Source: an uncultured Bacteroidia bacterium
GTDB lineage: Bacteria > Bacteroidota > Bacteroidia > Bacteroidales > UBA932
Assembly: GCA_902762655.1 (NCBI GenBank)
Contig: CACWOZ010000001.1
Coordinates: 186,001-250,000, forward strand
Direction: 5' to 3'
Length of the DNA stretch: 64,000 nucleotides
The notes under the pieces are model-generated. The model saw only the letters and a program-made list of their open reading frames with translations. It was not told where the DNA came from and made no database searches. Numbering within the stretch: position 1 is the first letter of the stretch; each line of letters opens with the position of its first letter. Below are positions 1 through 8,101 of this stretch, in pieces. A program made the translations under genes and the position numbers.

Positions 1-2703
1 ATGACTGCATCGTCAACAGGAGAGAATCCGGACTTCAAGTATTCTAATGGCAAGCATCTGACATATCTCCTCCGGCTGAAAGCTCCTGCTGGTGTAGGAA
101 AGCTCGAATTCAATACAACGGCCGACCCGGCCGAGTGGCTTGTTGCTTCCGACGGCACCTCGACCCCTTGCAAGGCCGACTATCGCCCGAAAGCTGTTAA
201 AACCCTAACGCTCTCAGGAGAGACTAAAGAAGGGGATATTGTATATCTGGCGGTGCCTGCAATCGATTATTCCGATGCCGGACTCATAGTCACGGCCATG
301 AACGGTTCCGGCACCAAGTCCCAGGGTAAAGTGAAGAGCGCAGACCTGTCGGCCAAGGGCGGGCAGGCCGGTACCTTTGAAATGGACGCCCTGATTGACA
401 GGCCTCTCGAGGGAGATGCAATTGATTTCGTGTCCGTATGCAAAGTCCGTCTCGAGTTCGTGAACAATGTTTCCTGGCAGGGCCTTCAGGATAATTACCG
501 GTTCAGGACCTCGCCCCGTTGGGCGCCGTTCAACATCGGAGCGTCTGCAAAGCCTTCATCTGCCGAAGAGGCATACGGATCCTATTTTGCCTGGGGAGAA
601 ACGGAACAGCGCGAATCCTACAGCCAGAACAACTACAGATACAACGGAAAGGACGGAAATCTGGGAAAGGTGAAAACCTATCCCGGAGAGTCTGACGTTT
701 CCCTTAATGTTAATGTGATCTCCGGAACAAAGTACGATGTCGCCCGCGTGAAATGGGGCAGCCTCTGGAGAATGCCTTATGCCGAAGAGATGATGTGTTT
801 CCTCGGGTATAATGGCACGTTTACTTATACCGCCGGGCAGAGTGAACAGACTGACACGTACTTTTCCACGAGGGACGTCACGGAATATGAGGGAGTATCC
901 GTAAGCGGGCGCACTTTCTCCCGCAACGGCAAGACCATTTTCTTCCCGTTTGCCGGAAGGTATTTTTTCACCGAGGGCGGATCGGTATCCACTCCTTCGC
1001 TGGTGGGGAAGGCCGGATTGTATTACAGCGGCACCCACAACAACCAGGCTGGAGTTTCCCAAGCATACAGGGTGTACATGAGGACCACGCAGGTGGACTA
1101 TCTCTCGCAGGAATGTTCATACGCCTTCTCCGTACGCCCCGTTCTGGCTGAGGAAACAGATGAGCCAGTCAGTGTCACTGCGAGCGGTCGCGTCACCGAC
1201 TCTTCTACCGGTAATGGCATAGCCGGGGTGACGGTGTCCGACGGTTACAATTGCTGCGTAACCGATGCGGACGGCCGCTACTGCATGGATGCGGACAGCC
1301 GTGCCCGTACGATCAACGTCACGGTCCCCGCTTCGTACGAGATGCCGCTTGGCCCTGACGGCCGCCCGGCTTTTTACAAGAGGGTCGATTTCTTGAAAGG
1401 CCAGGATGCCGTCGCGGACTTCTCTCTCACGCCCCGAAGCAGTGCTTCATCACGGTTTACGCTCATCACCGTTTCCGACGCCCACATCAAAACCGAATCC
1501 AACCTGAACGACTTCATATCCGGTCCTGTCCCGGATATCCAGAATACGATAAATGAGCTGGAAGCATCCGGCAACGCCGGAACCATAATAGGAGTCGGGC
1601 TTGGAGACCAGCTCTGGGACAGTCCCGATATGGCCGCTTCCGTGCGGGGCGTCTATACCGGATTCCGCACGTCGGGCGGCACGATGCCTTTCTTCTATAC
1701 GATAGGCAACCACGACCACGTGATTGTTCCGGACGGAACAGATATCCAGAGTACCGACAACTTCGTGGAGAATTTCGGCCCGACCGACTTCTCCTTCGAC
1801 ATCGGTAACGCGCATTTCGTGGTGCTGGACAACATCGACTTCACTGGGGATTACTCGGGAACCGCCATCAAGTACAGGGAAAGGTTCAACGGGGAACAGA
1901 TACACTGGCTCAAGCAGGACATTGCCAACGTTTCCAACAAGGCGGGCAAACTCGTAATCCTTTGCACCCATGCTCCTATGTACAGCCCCCTGGGCAATCT
2001 GGATGCCGTAAAGAAACAGCTGGTCCAATTCAAGGAAGCGCATATCTTTACTGGCCATATCCATAATCTCAAGAACTTCAACCATACCGTGTCCAAGACT
2101 GTATCGGGAAAACCGCTTTACGAGCACAACATACAGTCGCTTTGCGGAATGTGGTGGCTGGCGGATCTTTCGCCTAACGGAACTCCGGCAGGCTATGGGG
2201 TCTATACCTTCGACGGATCGACCCTGGTTTCGCAGTACAACAAGGTTTGGAAAGAGGAAGCCGGCTTCCAGATGAGGGTTTATAACGGAAACGACAAGTA
2301 CAACTCTTATTTCTGGGACAGCAAGTACGCCGGGAAGTTCCTTGTCCGGGTATGGGATGGCGACGATCCTTCCGTTACCTCGGACGAGGCGAGATGGTCG
2401 CTCACTTTCGTTCACAACGGGGAGTCTTCCCCCATGACCCGGATCACGGATGAAATAGTGGACAAGTGCTCTGCCGGTTACATCGTTTATAAACTGAGTT
2501 CTCCTTACGGAACCGGTGGCAGCGCGACATCCTGCTCCTGGTGGATGATTGATGCACCCGGAGGCAATCCTGCATCCGTTTTGAACTGGAAGATAGTTGC
2601 CCGTCATGCTCTTCCGGGAGGTTGGAAAAAGGAATATACTGCAACTGTGCTCTCCACGGATTATACGGGATATGCCTCTGGCAGCCACTTTATCTGGAAA
2701 TAA
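1..2703 (+). CDS. Secreted calcineurin-like metallophosphoesterase, 5' partial
   Basis: Multidomain extracytoplasmic phosphoesterase of 900 visible residues. The first ~380 residues resemble the lipoprotein at 2914-4608 (shared YAWGE/FAWGE and VKWG..WRMP motifs), followed by a carboxypeptidase-regulatory/MetallophosN-like beta domain (about 390-480). The catalytic domain has D493-x-H495, G535-D536, G569-N-H-D-H573, a THAPM histidine and G685-H-I-H688, which are the expected binuclear-metal ligands. A MetallophosC-like tail follows. There is no signal peptide, and residue 1 aligns to roughly residue 150 of the 2914 protein, so the true start is probably upstream of the window. It leads a plus-strand run into the GH2 fusion. 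Substrate unknown; family members cleave phosphomonoesters or phosphodiesters. Confidence 0.85.
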   Translation: MTASSTGENPDFKYSNGKHLTYLLRLKAPAGVGKLEFNTTADPAEWLVASDGTSTPCKADYRPKAVKTLTLSGETKEGDIVYLAVPAIDYSDAGLIVTAMNGSGTKSQGKVKSADLSAKGGQAGTFEMDALIDRPLEGDAIDFVSVCKVRLEFVNNVSWQGLQDNYRFRTSPRWAPFNIGASAKPSSAEEAYGSYFAWGETEQRESYSQNNYRYNGKDGNLGKVKTYPGESDVSLNVNVISGTKYDVARVKWGSLWRMPYAEEMMCFLGYNGTFTYTAGQSEQTDTYFSTRDVTEYEGVSVSGRTFSRNGKTIFFPFAGRYFFTEGGSVSTPSLVGKAGLYYSGTHNNQAGVSQAYRVYMRTTQVDYLSQECSYAFSVRPVLAEETDEPVSVTASGRVTDSSTGNGIAGVTVSDGYNCCVTDADGRYCMDADSRARTINVTVPASYEMPLGPDGRPAFYKRVDFLKGQDAVADFSLTPRSSASSRFTLITVSDAHIKTESNLNDFISGPVPDIQNTINELEASGNAGTIIGVGLGDQLWDSPDMAASVRGVYTGFRTSGGTMPFFYTIGNHDHVIVPDGTDIQSTDNFVENFGPTDFSFDIGNAHFVVLDNIDFTGDYSGTAIKYRERFNGEQIHWLKQDIANVSNKAGKLVILCTHAPMYSPLGNLDAVKKQLVQFKEAHIFTGHIHNLKNFNHTVSKTVSGKPLYEHNIQSLCGMWWLADLSPNGTPAGYGVYTFDGSTLVSQYNKVWKEEAGFQMRVYNGNDKYNSYFWDSKYAGKFLVRVWDGDDPSVTSDEARWSLTFVHNGESSPMTRITDEIVDKCSAGYIVYKLSSPYGTGGSATSCSWWMIDAPGGNPASVLNWKIVARHALPGGWKKEYTATVLSTDYTGYASGSHFIWK

Positions 2704-2730
2704 TAACGAATAAACAAAATACGATACATT

Positions 2731-2901
2731 ATGAAAAGAAAAACTGCTTTGATTCTTTTATCGGTGATTGCTTTGATGCTTTGCGGTTGCAAGGAGAAGA
2801 ATGGCCCCGATAAACCCACTCCTAATGATTCTTCAATTTCTTCCGAGAATGCGGCTCCCGGCGGATTCTCCGACGAGGGACCTGTTTCGTGGGACGAATA
2901 A
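2731..2901 (+). CDS. Small putative lipoprotein (56 aa)
   Basis: Begins MKRKTALILLSVIALMLCGC, a signal peptide with a lipobox ending at Cys20, then a short Pro/Ser/Gly-rich acidic tail ending PVSWDE. It sits 27 bases after the phosphoesterase stop and 12 bases before the next lipoprotein, so it is probably co-transcribed with them. No family recognised. The complete lipobox argues that it is real despite its size. It may be a membrane-anchored accessory peptide or a degenerate surface lipoprotein. Confidence 0.6.
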   Translation: MKRKTALILLSVIALMLCGCKEKNGPDKPTPNDSSISSENAAPGGFSDEGPVSWDE

Positions 2902-2913
2902 ACGGTATCGGCT

Positions 2914-4608
2914 ATGAGAAAAGCATTCTTTTTTGCAGCAGTCGCTGCCATTATCCTTGCCGGATGCTCCAAGGAGACAGAGAGGACGCCGGAACTTACT
3001 GGTGACGGAACCGAAATAGTTGCGACCGCAGTTGCCCCCGGAGCTTTTTCTGCAACTAAGGTGGCGTACAACGACGGTTATTCCGCAGTCGAGGAAATAG
3101 CCGACATCACTTCTTCCTGGGAGAGCGGAGATTCATTCACCGCACTGGAAATCAATGGAAGCACTATCACAACGGTGAAATTCAGCACCACGGGCAGTGG
3201 GGCTTCCGCACAGTTCGTTTCCGAGGGTGCAGTCGCAGCCAGCGATAACACCAAATGGGTCGCTGTCAGCGGAAATGCTACCGTCGAGGACGGTGTAATC
3301 GTCTGCAAGTATTCCGAACAGGACGGCAGTCTGGAAAACCTCGGCAACCTGGATTATTCTGTGGCCAACGCCACGGGCAAGGCTCCCGTATTTGATTTTG
3401 CCAAAGGCACGCGTCTGACTTATGTCATGAGGGTGCTTCTTCCCGCAGGAATCAAGTATATCGAGTACAATACCGGAACCACGAATTCCGGGGGTTGGAA
3501 CGTGGATAACCTTGGCAAGTCCAAGGGCACCACTTCTTCCGCCATCAAGGATGCCGTGAGCGTCATGACACTCCCGTCTGCTTCAATCGCCGGCCAGATA
3601 GCATACATCGCCGTTCCTGCAATCAACTGCATGAGTTCTTCTTCAAACAGGCTCGCGGGTATAGTGATTACGATCATGTCTTCCGACAAGAAGTTTTCGC
3701 AGGGCAAGGTCACCAGCCCGGACCTCACCGGAAAGGGCGGATGCATTGGCACTTACGACATGAGCGAACTGACTCTCATTCCCAGGCCGCTTCCCAGCGA
3801 GGCAATCAAACTCGGGTCCGTCACGTGTGAAGGCAAGACCTTCAAACTCGGTTCCTGGGCGCCTTTCGTTGTAGGTGGCAATTTCCAGACATCCGACGAG
3901 GCTATCAAAGGAAGCCTGTTTTCCTGGGGAGAGATAGAACCCAAAGAAATGTTCAGTCGTGACTCGTACAGGTGGAATGTGAACGGAACATACACTACCC
4001 AGCTTGGTTACAAGTATATAGGTGCAGCCGAATTCGTTGAGCCTTACATAGAATACTGTGTGGCAGGAGGCCCTTCTACCCCGACTCACGGTCCCGGAAC
4101 CTATTACGATATCGGCGGAACCAAATACGATGCTGCCCGAGTCAAGTGGGGCTGCGAATGGAGGATGGCATCCAACGAGATTGCGGGCAATCTCATGAAG
4201 GACAGTGATGCCGTGATACGTTTCGGCGGCAATCTGGACAAGAACGGTGACCTGCTGAAGATTACGGCCTACGAAAAGGGTATATACACCAATTCCCTCG
4301 GATACAAGTCCAATCTTTACGGGGTGTCCGTATTCGAGGCCAACGGGGCTAAACTCGAACTGTACTACTCTCCCTGGACGAACGGAGACAGCGTAGGAAC
4401 CCTTCAGACCAATGGAGACCAGGGCCGTTTCTGGACAGCAACGACCAACTACGGCCAGGCTTTCAATGCGAATACCCTTGTGACGGGCTCCAACAACTAC
4501 TGGAACCGCGCCGTGCATACCCGTTTCAATACGAACAATTCGCATTACATGAGCGATAACAGCTATATCTGGAACGGTCTGCCTATCCGCCCTGTGCTGA
4601 ATGAGTAA
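2914..4608 (+). CDS. Fimbrillin-like surface lipoprotein
   Basis: 564 residues. The signal peptide has lipobox ILAGC (Cys18). Residues ~25-290 look like the fimbrillin-type beta domains common in Bacteroidales, and residues ~300-564 carry the WAPF..G / FSWGE / VKWG.EWRM / PIRPVLNE pattern of FSMPD-type modules. No catalytic motif is seen, so a binding or structural role at the cell surface is inferred. Its two domains are paralogous to the N-terminal part of the phosphoesterase at 1-2703. Its stop overlaps the start of the GH2 gene by 8 bases, implying translational coupling. Confidence 0.75.
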   Translation: MRKAFFFAAVAAIILAGCSKETERTPELTGDGTEIVATAVAPGAFSATKVAYNDGYSAVEEIADITSSWESGDSFTALEINGSTITTVKFSTTGSGASAQFVSEGAVAASDNTKWVAVSGNATVEDGVIVCKYSEQDGSLENLGNLDYSVANATGKAPVFDFAKGTRLTYVMRVLLPAGIKYIEYNTGTTNSGGWNVDNLGKSKGTTSSAIKDAVSVMTLPSASIAGQIAYIAVPAINCMSSSSNRLAGIVITIMSSDKKFSQGKVTSPDLTGKGGCIGTYDMSELTLIPRPLPSEAIKLGSVTCEGKTFKLGSWAPFVVGGNFQTSDEAIKGSLFSWGEIEPKEMFSRDSYRWNVNGTYTTQLGYKYIGAAEFVEPYIEYCVAGGPSTPTHGPGTYYDIGGTKYDAARVKWGCEWRMASNEIAGNLMKDSDAVIRFGGNLDKNGDLLKITAYEKGIYTNSLGYKSNLYGVSVFEANGAKLELYYSPWTNGDSVGTLQTNGDQGRFWTATTNYGQAFNANTLVTGSNNYWNRAVHTRFNTNNSHYMSDNSYIWNGLPIRPVLNE

Positions 4609-7600
4609 ACGTTTTACCTTACTTCTTTTAACGCTCCTTTCGTCTTTTGCCTGCCTTTTCGCATCGGCGGCTCCAAGATACGAAAGGAGCATTAATGATA
4701 AGTGGGCTTTCCATAAAGAGGGGGAGAGTTCTTTCGAGACGGTATCCATCCCTCACACATGGAATGCTGCTGATAGCAGGGATGAGGCTTCTGGTTACTG
4801 GCGTGGGGCTGCATGGTACGAAAAAGACATCATTATCAACGACGACCTTTCCGGCAAGAGAGTATATGTCCGTTTCGAGGGTGCGAACCAGGAGTTAGAT
4901 CTTTATGTGAACGGCGAACACGCCGGCAACCATAAAGGCGGTTATACGGCATTTGTCTTCGATCTTACCGACCTCGTCCGCAACGGCCGCAATTCCTTCC
5001 GCATAAGGGTGGACAATTCCCACAGCGAGGCTATCCCGCCCATTTCAGCCGATTTTACCTTCTTCGGGGGTATCTATCGAGACGTGTCGCTCATTTTCGT
5101 TCCGGAGAACCACATCAGCGTAGAGCACTTCGCCAGCAGTGGAGTCTATATCACTACTCCTGAGGTCTCTGCAGAAACTGCTTCCGTTCATATCGACACC
5201 AGACTGGCCATCTTCTCTCCGGAAAAGGTCCTAACCCTTGAGCATACCCTGATCGCCCCCGATGGCAAACAGGTGGCAGTTGTGCGCAAGCGGATTTCCA
5301 AGCCCTCGCTGCAGGCAGACCTAACTGTCTCTGCTGACACTAGGATCACGAATCCTGCCTTGTGGGATGTCGATTCTCCGAGGGTGTATTCAGTGGTTTC
5401 CCGGCTTCTGGACAGAAAGGGCAAGGTTATCGACATTCAGAGAAGCACTTTCGGCATACGTTCATTTCGCTTCGATCCGGATAAGGGCTTCTTCCTGAAT
5501 GGGCGGCACCTCAAACTCATGGGAACCAACAGGCATCAGGATTACAAGGACCTGGGGAATGCCCTCCCTGACGAGATGCATCTGCGGGATGTTCGCCTGC
5601 TCAAGGAAATGGGAGGCAACTTCCTCCGCATCGCCCATTATCCGCAGGATCCTCTGGTGTATGCGGAATGTGACCGTCTAGGAATACTTACAAGCGTTGA
5701 GATTCCGGTAATCAATCGCCTTGGAACCGATCCGGACTTCGATGCCAACTGTGCCGAAATGGCCAGGGAGATGGTGTATCAGAGTTTCAACCATCCGTCA
5801 ATGGTCATCTGGGCTTATATGAACGAGGTCCTGCTGGTTCCATCCCTCTGGAAAGAGGGGAAAATATCCAAAGAGGACTATTTCCGCAAAGTCCGCAATT
5901 GTGCGGCCGGCATAGATGCCGCCATACGGGAAGCCGATCCAACCCGCCCTACGATGATTCCTTGCGACAGTTCACCCAAAACATACAAGGAAAGCGGATT
6001 AGGGGATATACCTGATATCCTGGGTTTCAATCTTTATCGCGGATGGTATTCCGGGAAATTCTCCGACTTCGGCCCAACCCTCGACAGGATTCACTCTATG
6101 TTCCCGGATAAATCGCTGATAGTGAGCGAATACGGAGCCGATGCCGACTGGAGGCTTCACAGTTTCGAGCCGGAATGTTTCGATTACACCTGTGACTATG
6201 CGCTGCTTTTCCACAAGCACTATATCCCCGTGATATTGGAGAAGGAGTATCTGGCTGGCAGTGCAGTCTGGAACCTGAACGATTTCTATTCGGAAGGACG
6301 TGCTTTTGCGGTTCCTCACACGAACTGCAAGGGCCTCGTAACTCTCGGTCGTGTTCCCAAAGACAGCTACTGGCTCTACAGGGCCCTTCTGGGGAACAAG
6401 CCGTTTATCAGGATAGGCGGTTCCGACTGGAAGATCCGCGGCGGACAGGCTTTGGGTGGCGTTTGCATCCAACCTGTGGAAGTCTTTGCCAGCGCCGCCA
6501 AGGTGGAATTGTCGTTGAACGGAAGATCACTCGGCAATAAGGCTGTAGAGAATGGCTCCGCGTTGTTTGACGTTCCTTTTACAGGTGGAGAAAACGTGCT
6601 GGAGGCTCAAGGCTCCGACGGAGTACGGGATCTACAGCGAGTGGATTTCCGCCTGATCCCCGAAGATATGTCACAGTTCAGGGAGATGAGCGTAATGCTT
6701 GGCTCCCGCAGGTATTTCGAAGACAGAGCAGAATCCCAGATATGGATTCCTGAACAGGAATACCGACCCGGTTCATGGGGATATGTAGGCGGGGAGCGTA
6801 TGCTCCAGCGGCGTACGGCTGGCCCACGTCCCGCGTTCGAACCGGACATACTTGGAACAGAACTGGACCCGGTCTTCCAGACCCAGAGGGCCGGATTGCA
6901 GGCCTTCAAGGCCGACGTGCCCGACGGCGAGTATTTCGTATATCTGTATTTTGCCGATCTGACAGGTCCATTCAGGGGAAAGCCTATGCCATATAACCTG
7001 GGCAACGACGCCCTTACGGCTGACGATACCGAACGGATTTTTTCCGTTGCCGTCAACGGAACGACTGTATTAAAGGATTTCAATATCGCTGAGGAATACG
7101 GATTCAATACGGCAGTAATCCAGAAATATACCGTGAGTGTTAGCGACGGAAAAGGCTTGAGCGTGGATTTTCTCCCTACCAAGGGCCTATCTGTCCTAAA
7201 TGCGATAAGGATAATCAGAGTGGGCGAGCCGGCAGTTGCAGCCGCTTGCACCAATCCTGATGAGGTACGCTTCGATGACAATCTGGTCTGTATTATCTCA
7301 GACATGCACATTCGTCCCGGAAAGTATCAGCAGCAGCATTTCGAACGCACGGTCGAGGAGATACTTGCACTTAATCCCCGCCCGCGCAACGTGTTGTGTC
7401 TGGGTGACATAGCGTTTTTGACCGGAAAGCCGGAAGAGTATGCTGCGGCAAAACCTTTGCTGGACCGTCTGGAAGAAGCCGGAATGACGCTCACGATGAC
7501 CATGGGCAATCACGATCGTAGGGACAACTATGCCGCGGTTTTTCCGGAAAAAGCGGCTGCGTCTGAATTGCCTCATCGCTTTGTATATACGGTAAAGACA

Positions 7601-8101
7601 CCACGCGCAGATTTCATCCTCCTCGATTCGCTTATTGAGCCGGAAGATACTGAGACATGGATTACCCCCGGGGAGATAGATGATCAGCAGCGCCAGTGGC
7701 TCGCAGATAAACTTAAAACCTATACCGATAAACCCGTATTCGTATTGGCGCATCATCCCATGGGTGAGGTTAAACTGCAGAAGATACTATACGAATGCCC
7801 TTCCTGTTGTGGCTTCATCTATGGCCACGAGCATATGTGGATAGCAGACTGGAGCCACAACAGATACAAGGGACTGTATATCCTGAGAAATCTTTCCGTG
7901 CCTTCAACCGGGCACTGGGGCGATATAGGCTATACTCTCCTGCGTCTTGAAGAAACCCGGGCAGTGGCTACCTTCAAGCAGTGGGGCTTTTTCTTCCCGC
8001 GTCCCCTGAAGGACGGGGAGCAGCGCCCGGAGTTATGGGATGAAATAGAGCAAGACCATCGCAACGCCACCTGCGTGTTTCCTTATAGGACGTCCCGATA
8101 A
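4601..8101 (+). CDS. GH2 glycosidase fused to a metallophosphoesterase
   Basis: 1166 residues with a signal peptide (first ~23 residues, ending ASAA). Residues ~25-600 are a GH2 beta-galactosidase/glucuronidase type: jelly-roll, Ig-like domain and TIM barrel with acid/base E409 (in WAYMNEV) and nucleophile E510 (in SEYGAD). Residues ~700-885 look like a malectin-type carbohydrate-binding domain. Residues ~890-1166 are a calcineurin-like phosphoesterase with D901-x-H903, GD in CLGDIAF, G969-N-H-D972, an AHHPMG histidine and G1075-H-E-H1078. All catalytic residues of both enzymes are present. A fusion of this kind suggests removal of phosphate and sugar from one substrate. The 3' end overlaps the convergent GH97 gene by 19 bases. 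Confidence 0.85.
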   Translation: MSKRFTLLLLTLLSSFACLFASAAPRYERSINDKWAFHKEGESSFETVSIPHTWNAADSRDEASGYWRGAAWYEKDIIINDDLSGKRVYVRFEGANQELDLYVNGEHAGNHKGGYTAFVFDLTDLVRNGRNSFRIRVDNSHSEAIPPISADFTFFGGIYRDVSLIFVPENHISVEHFASSGVYITTPEVSAETASVHIDTRLAIFSPEKVLTLEHTLIAPDGKQVAVVRKRISKPSLQADLTVSADTRITNPALWDVDSPRVYSVVSRLLDRKGKVIDIQRSTFGIRSFRFDPDKGFFLNGRHLKLMGTNRHQDYKDLGNALPDEMHLRDVRLLKEMGGNFLRIAHYPQDPLVYAECDRLGILTSVEIPVINRLGTDPDFDANCAEMAREMVYQSFNHPSMVIWAYMNEVLLVPSLWKEGKISKEDYFRKVRNCAAGIDAAIREADPTRPTMIPCDSSPKTYKESGLGDIPDILGFNLYRGWYSGKFSDFGPTLDRIHSMFPDKSLIVSEYGADADWRLHSFEPECFDYTCDYALLFHKHYIPVILEKEYLAGSAVWNLNDFYSEGRAFAVPHTNCKGLVTLGRVPKDSYWLYRALLGNKPFIRIGGSDWKIRGGQALGGVCIQPVEVFASAAKVELSLNGRSLGNKAVENGSALFDVPFTGGENVLEAQGSDGVRDLQRVDFRLIPEDMSQFREMSVMLGSRRYFEDRAESQIWIPEQEYRPGSWGYVGGERMLQRRTAGPRPAFEPDILGTELDPVFQTQRAGLQAFKADVPDGEYFVYLYFADLTGPFRGKPMPYNLGNDALTADDTERIFSVAVNGTTVLKDFNIAEEYGFNTAVIQKYTVSVSDGKGLSVDFLPTKGLSVLNAIRIIRVGEPAVAAACTNPDEVRFDDNLVCIISDMHIRPGKYQQQHFERTVEEILALNPRPRNVLCLGDIAFLTGKPEEYAAAKPLLDRLEEAGMTLTMTMGNHDRRDNYAAVFPEKAAASELPHRFVYTVKTPRADFILLDSLIEPEDTETWITPGEIDDQQRQWLADKLKTYTDKPVFVLAHHPMGEVKLQKILYECPSCCGFIYGHEHMWIADWSHNRYKGLYILRNLSVPSTGHWGDIGYTLLRLEETRAVATFKQWGFFFPRPLKDGEQRPELWDEIEQDHRNATCVFPYRTSR

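Noticed and set aside
1450-2688. 412-residue frame opposite the first phosphoesterase
   Set aside because: Exactly antisense to the catalytic domain, whose conserved metal motifs prove the plus strand is coding. No family pattern.
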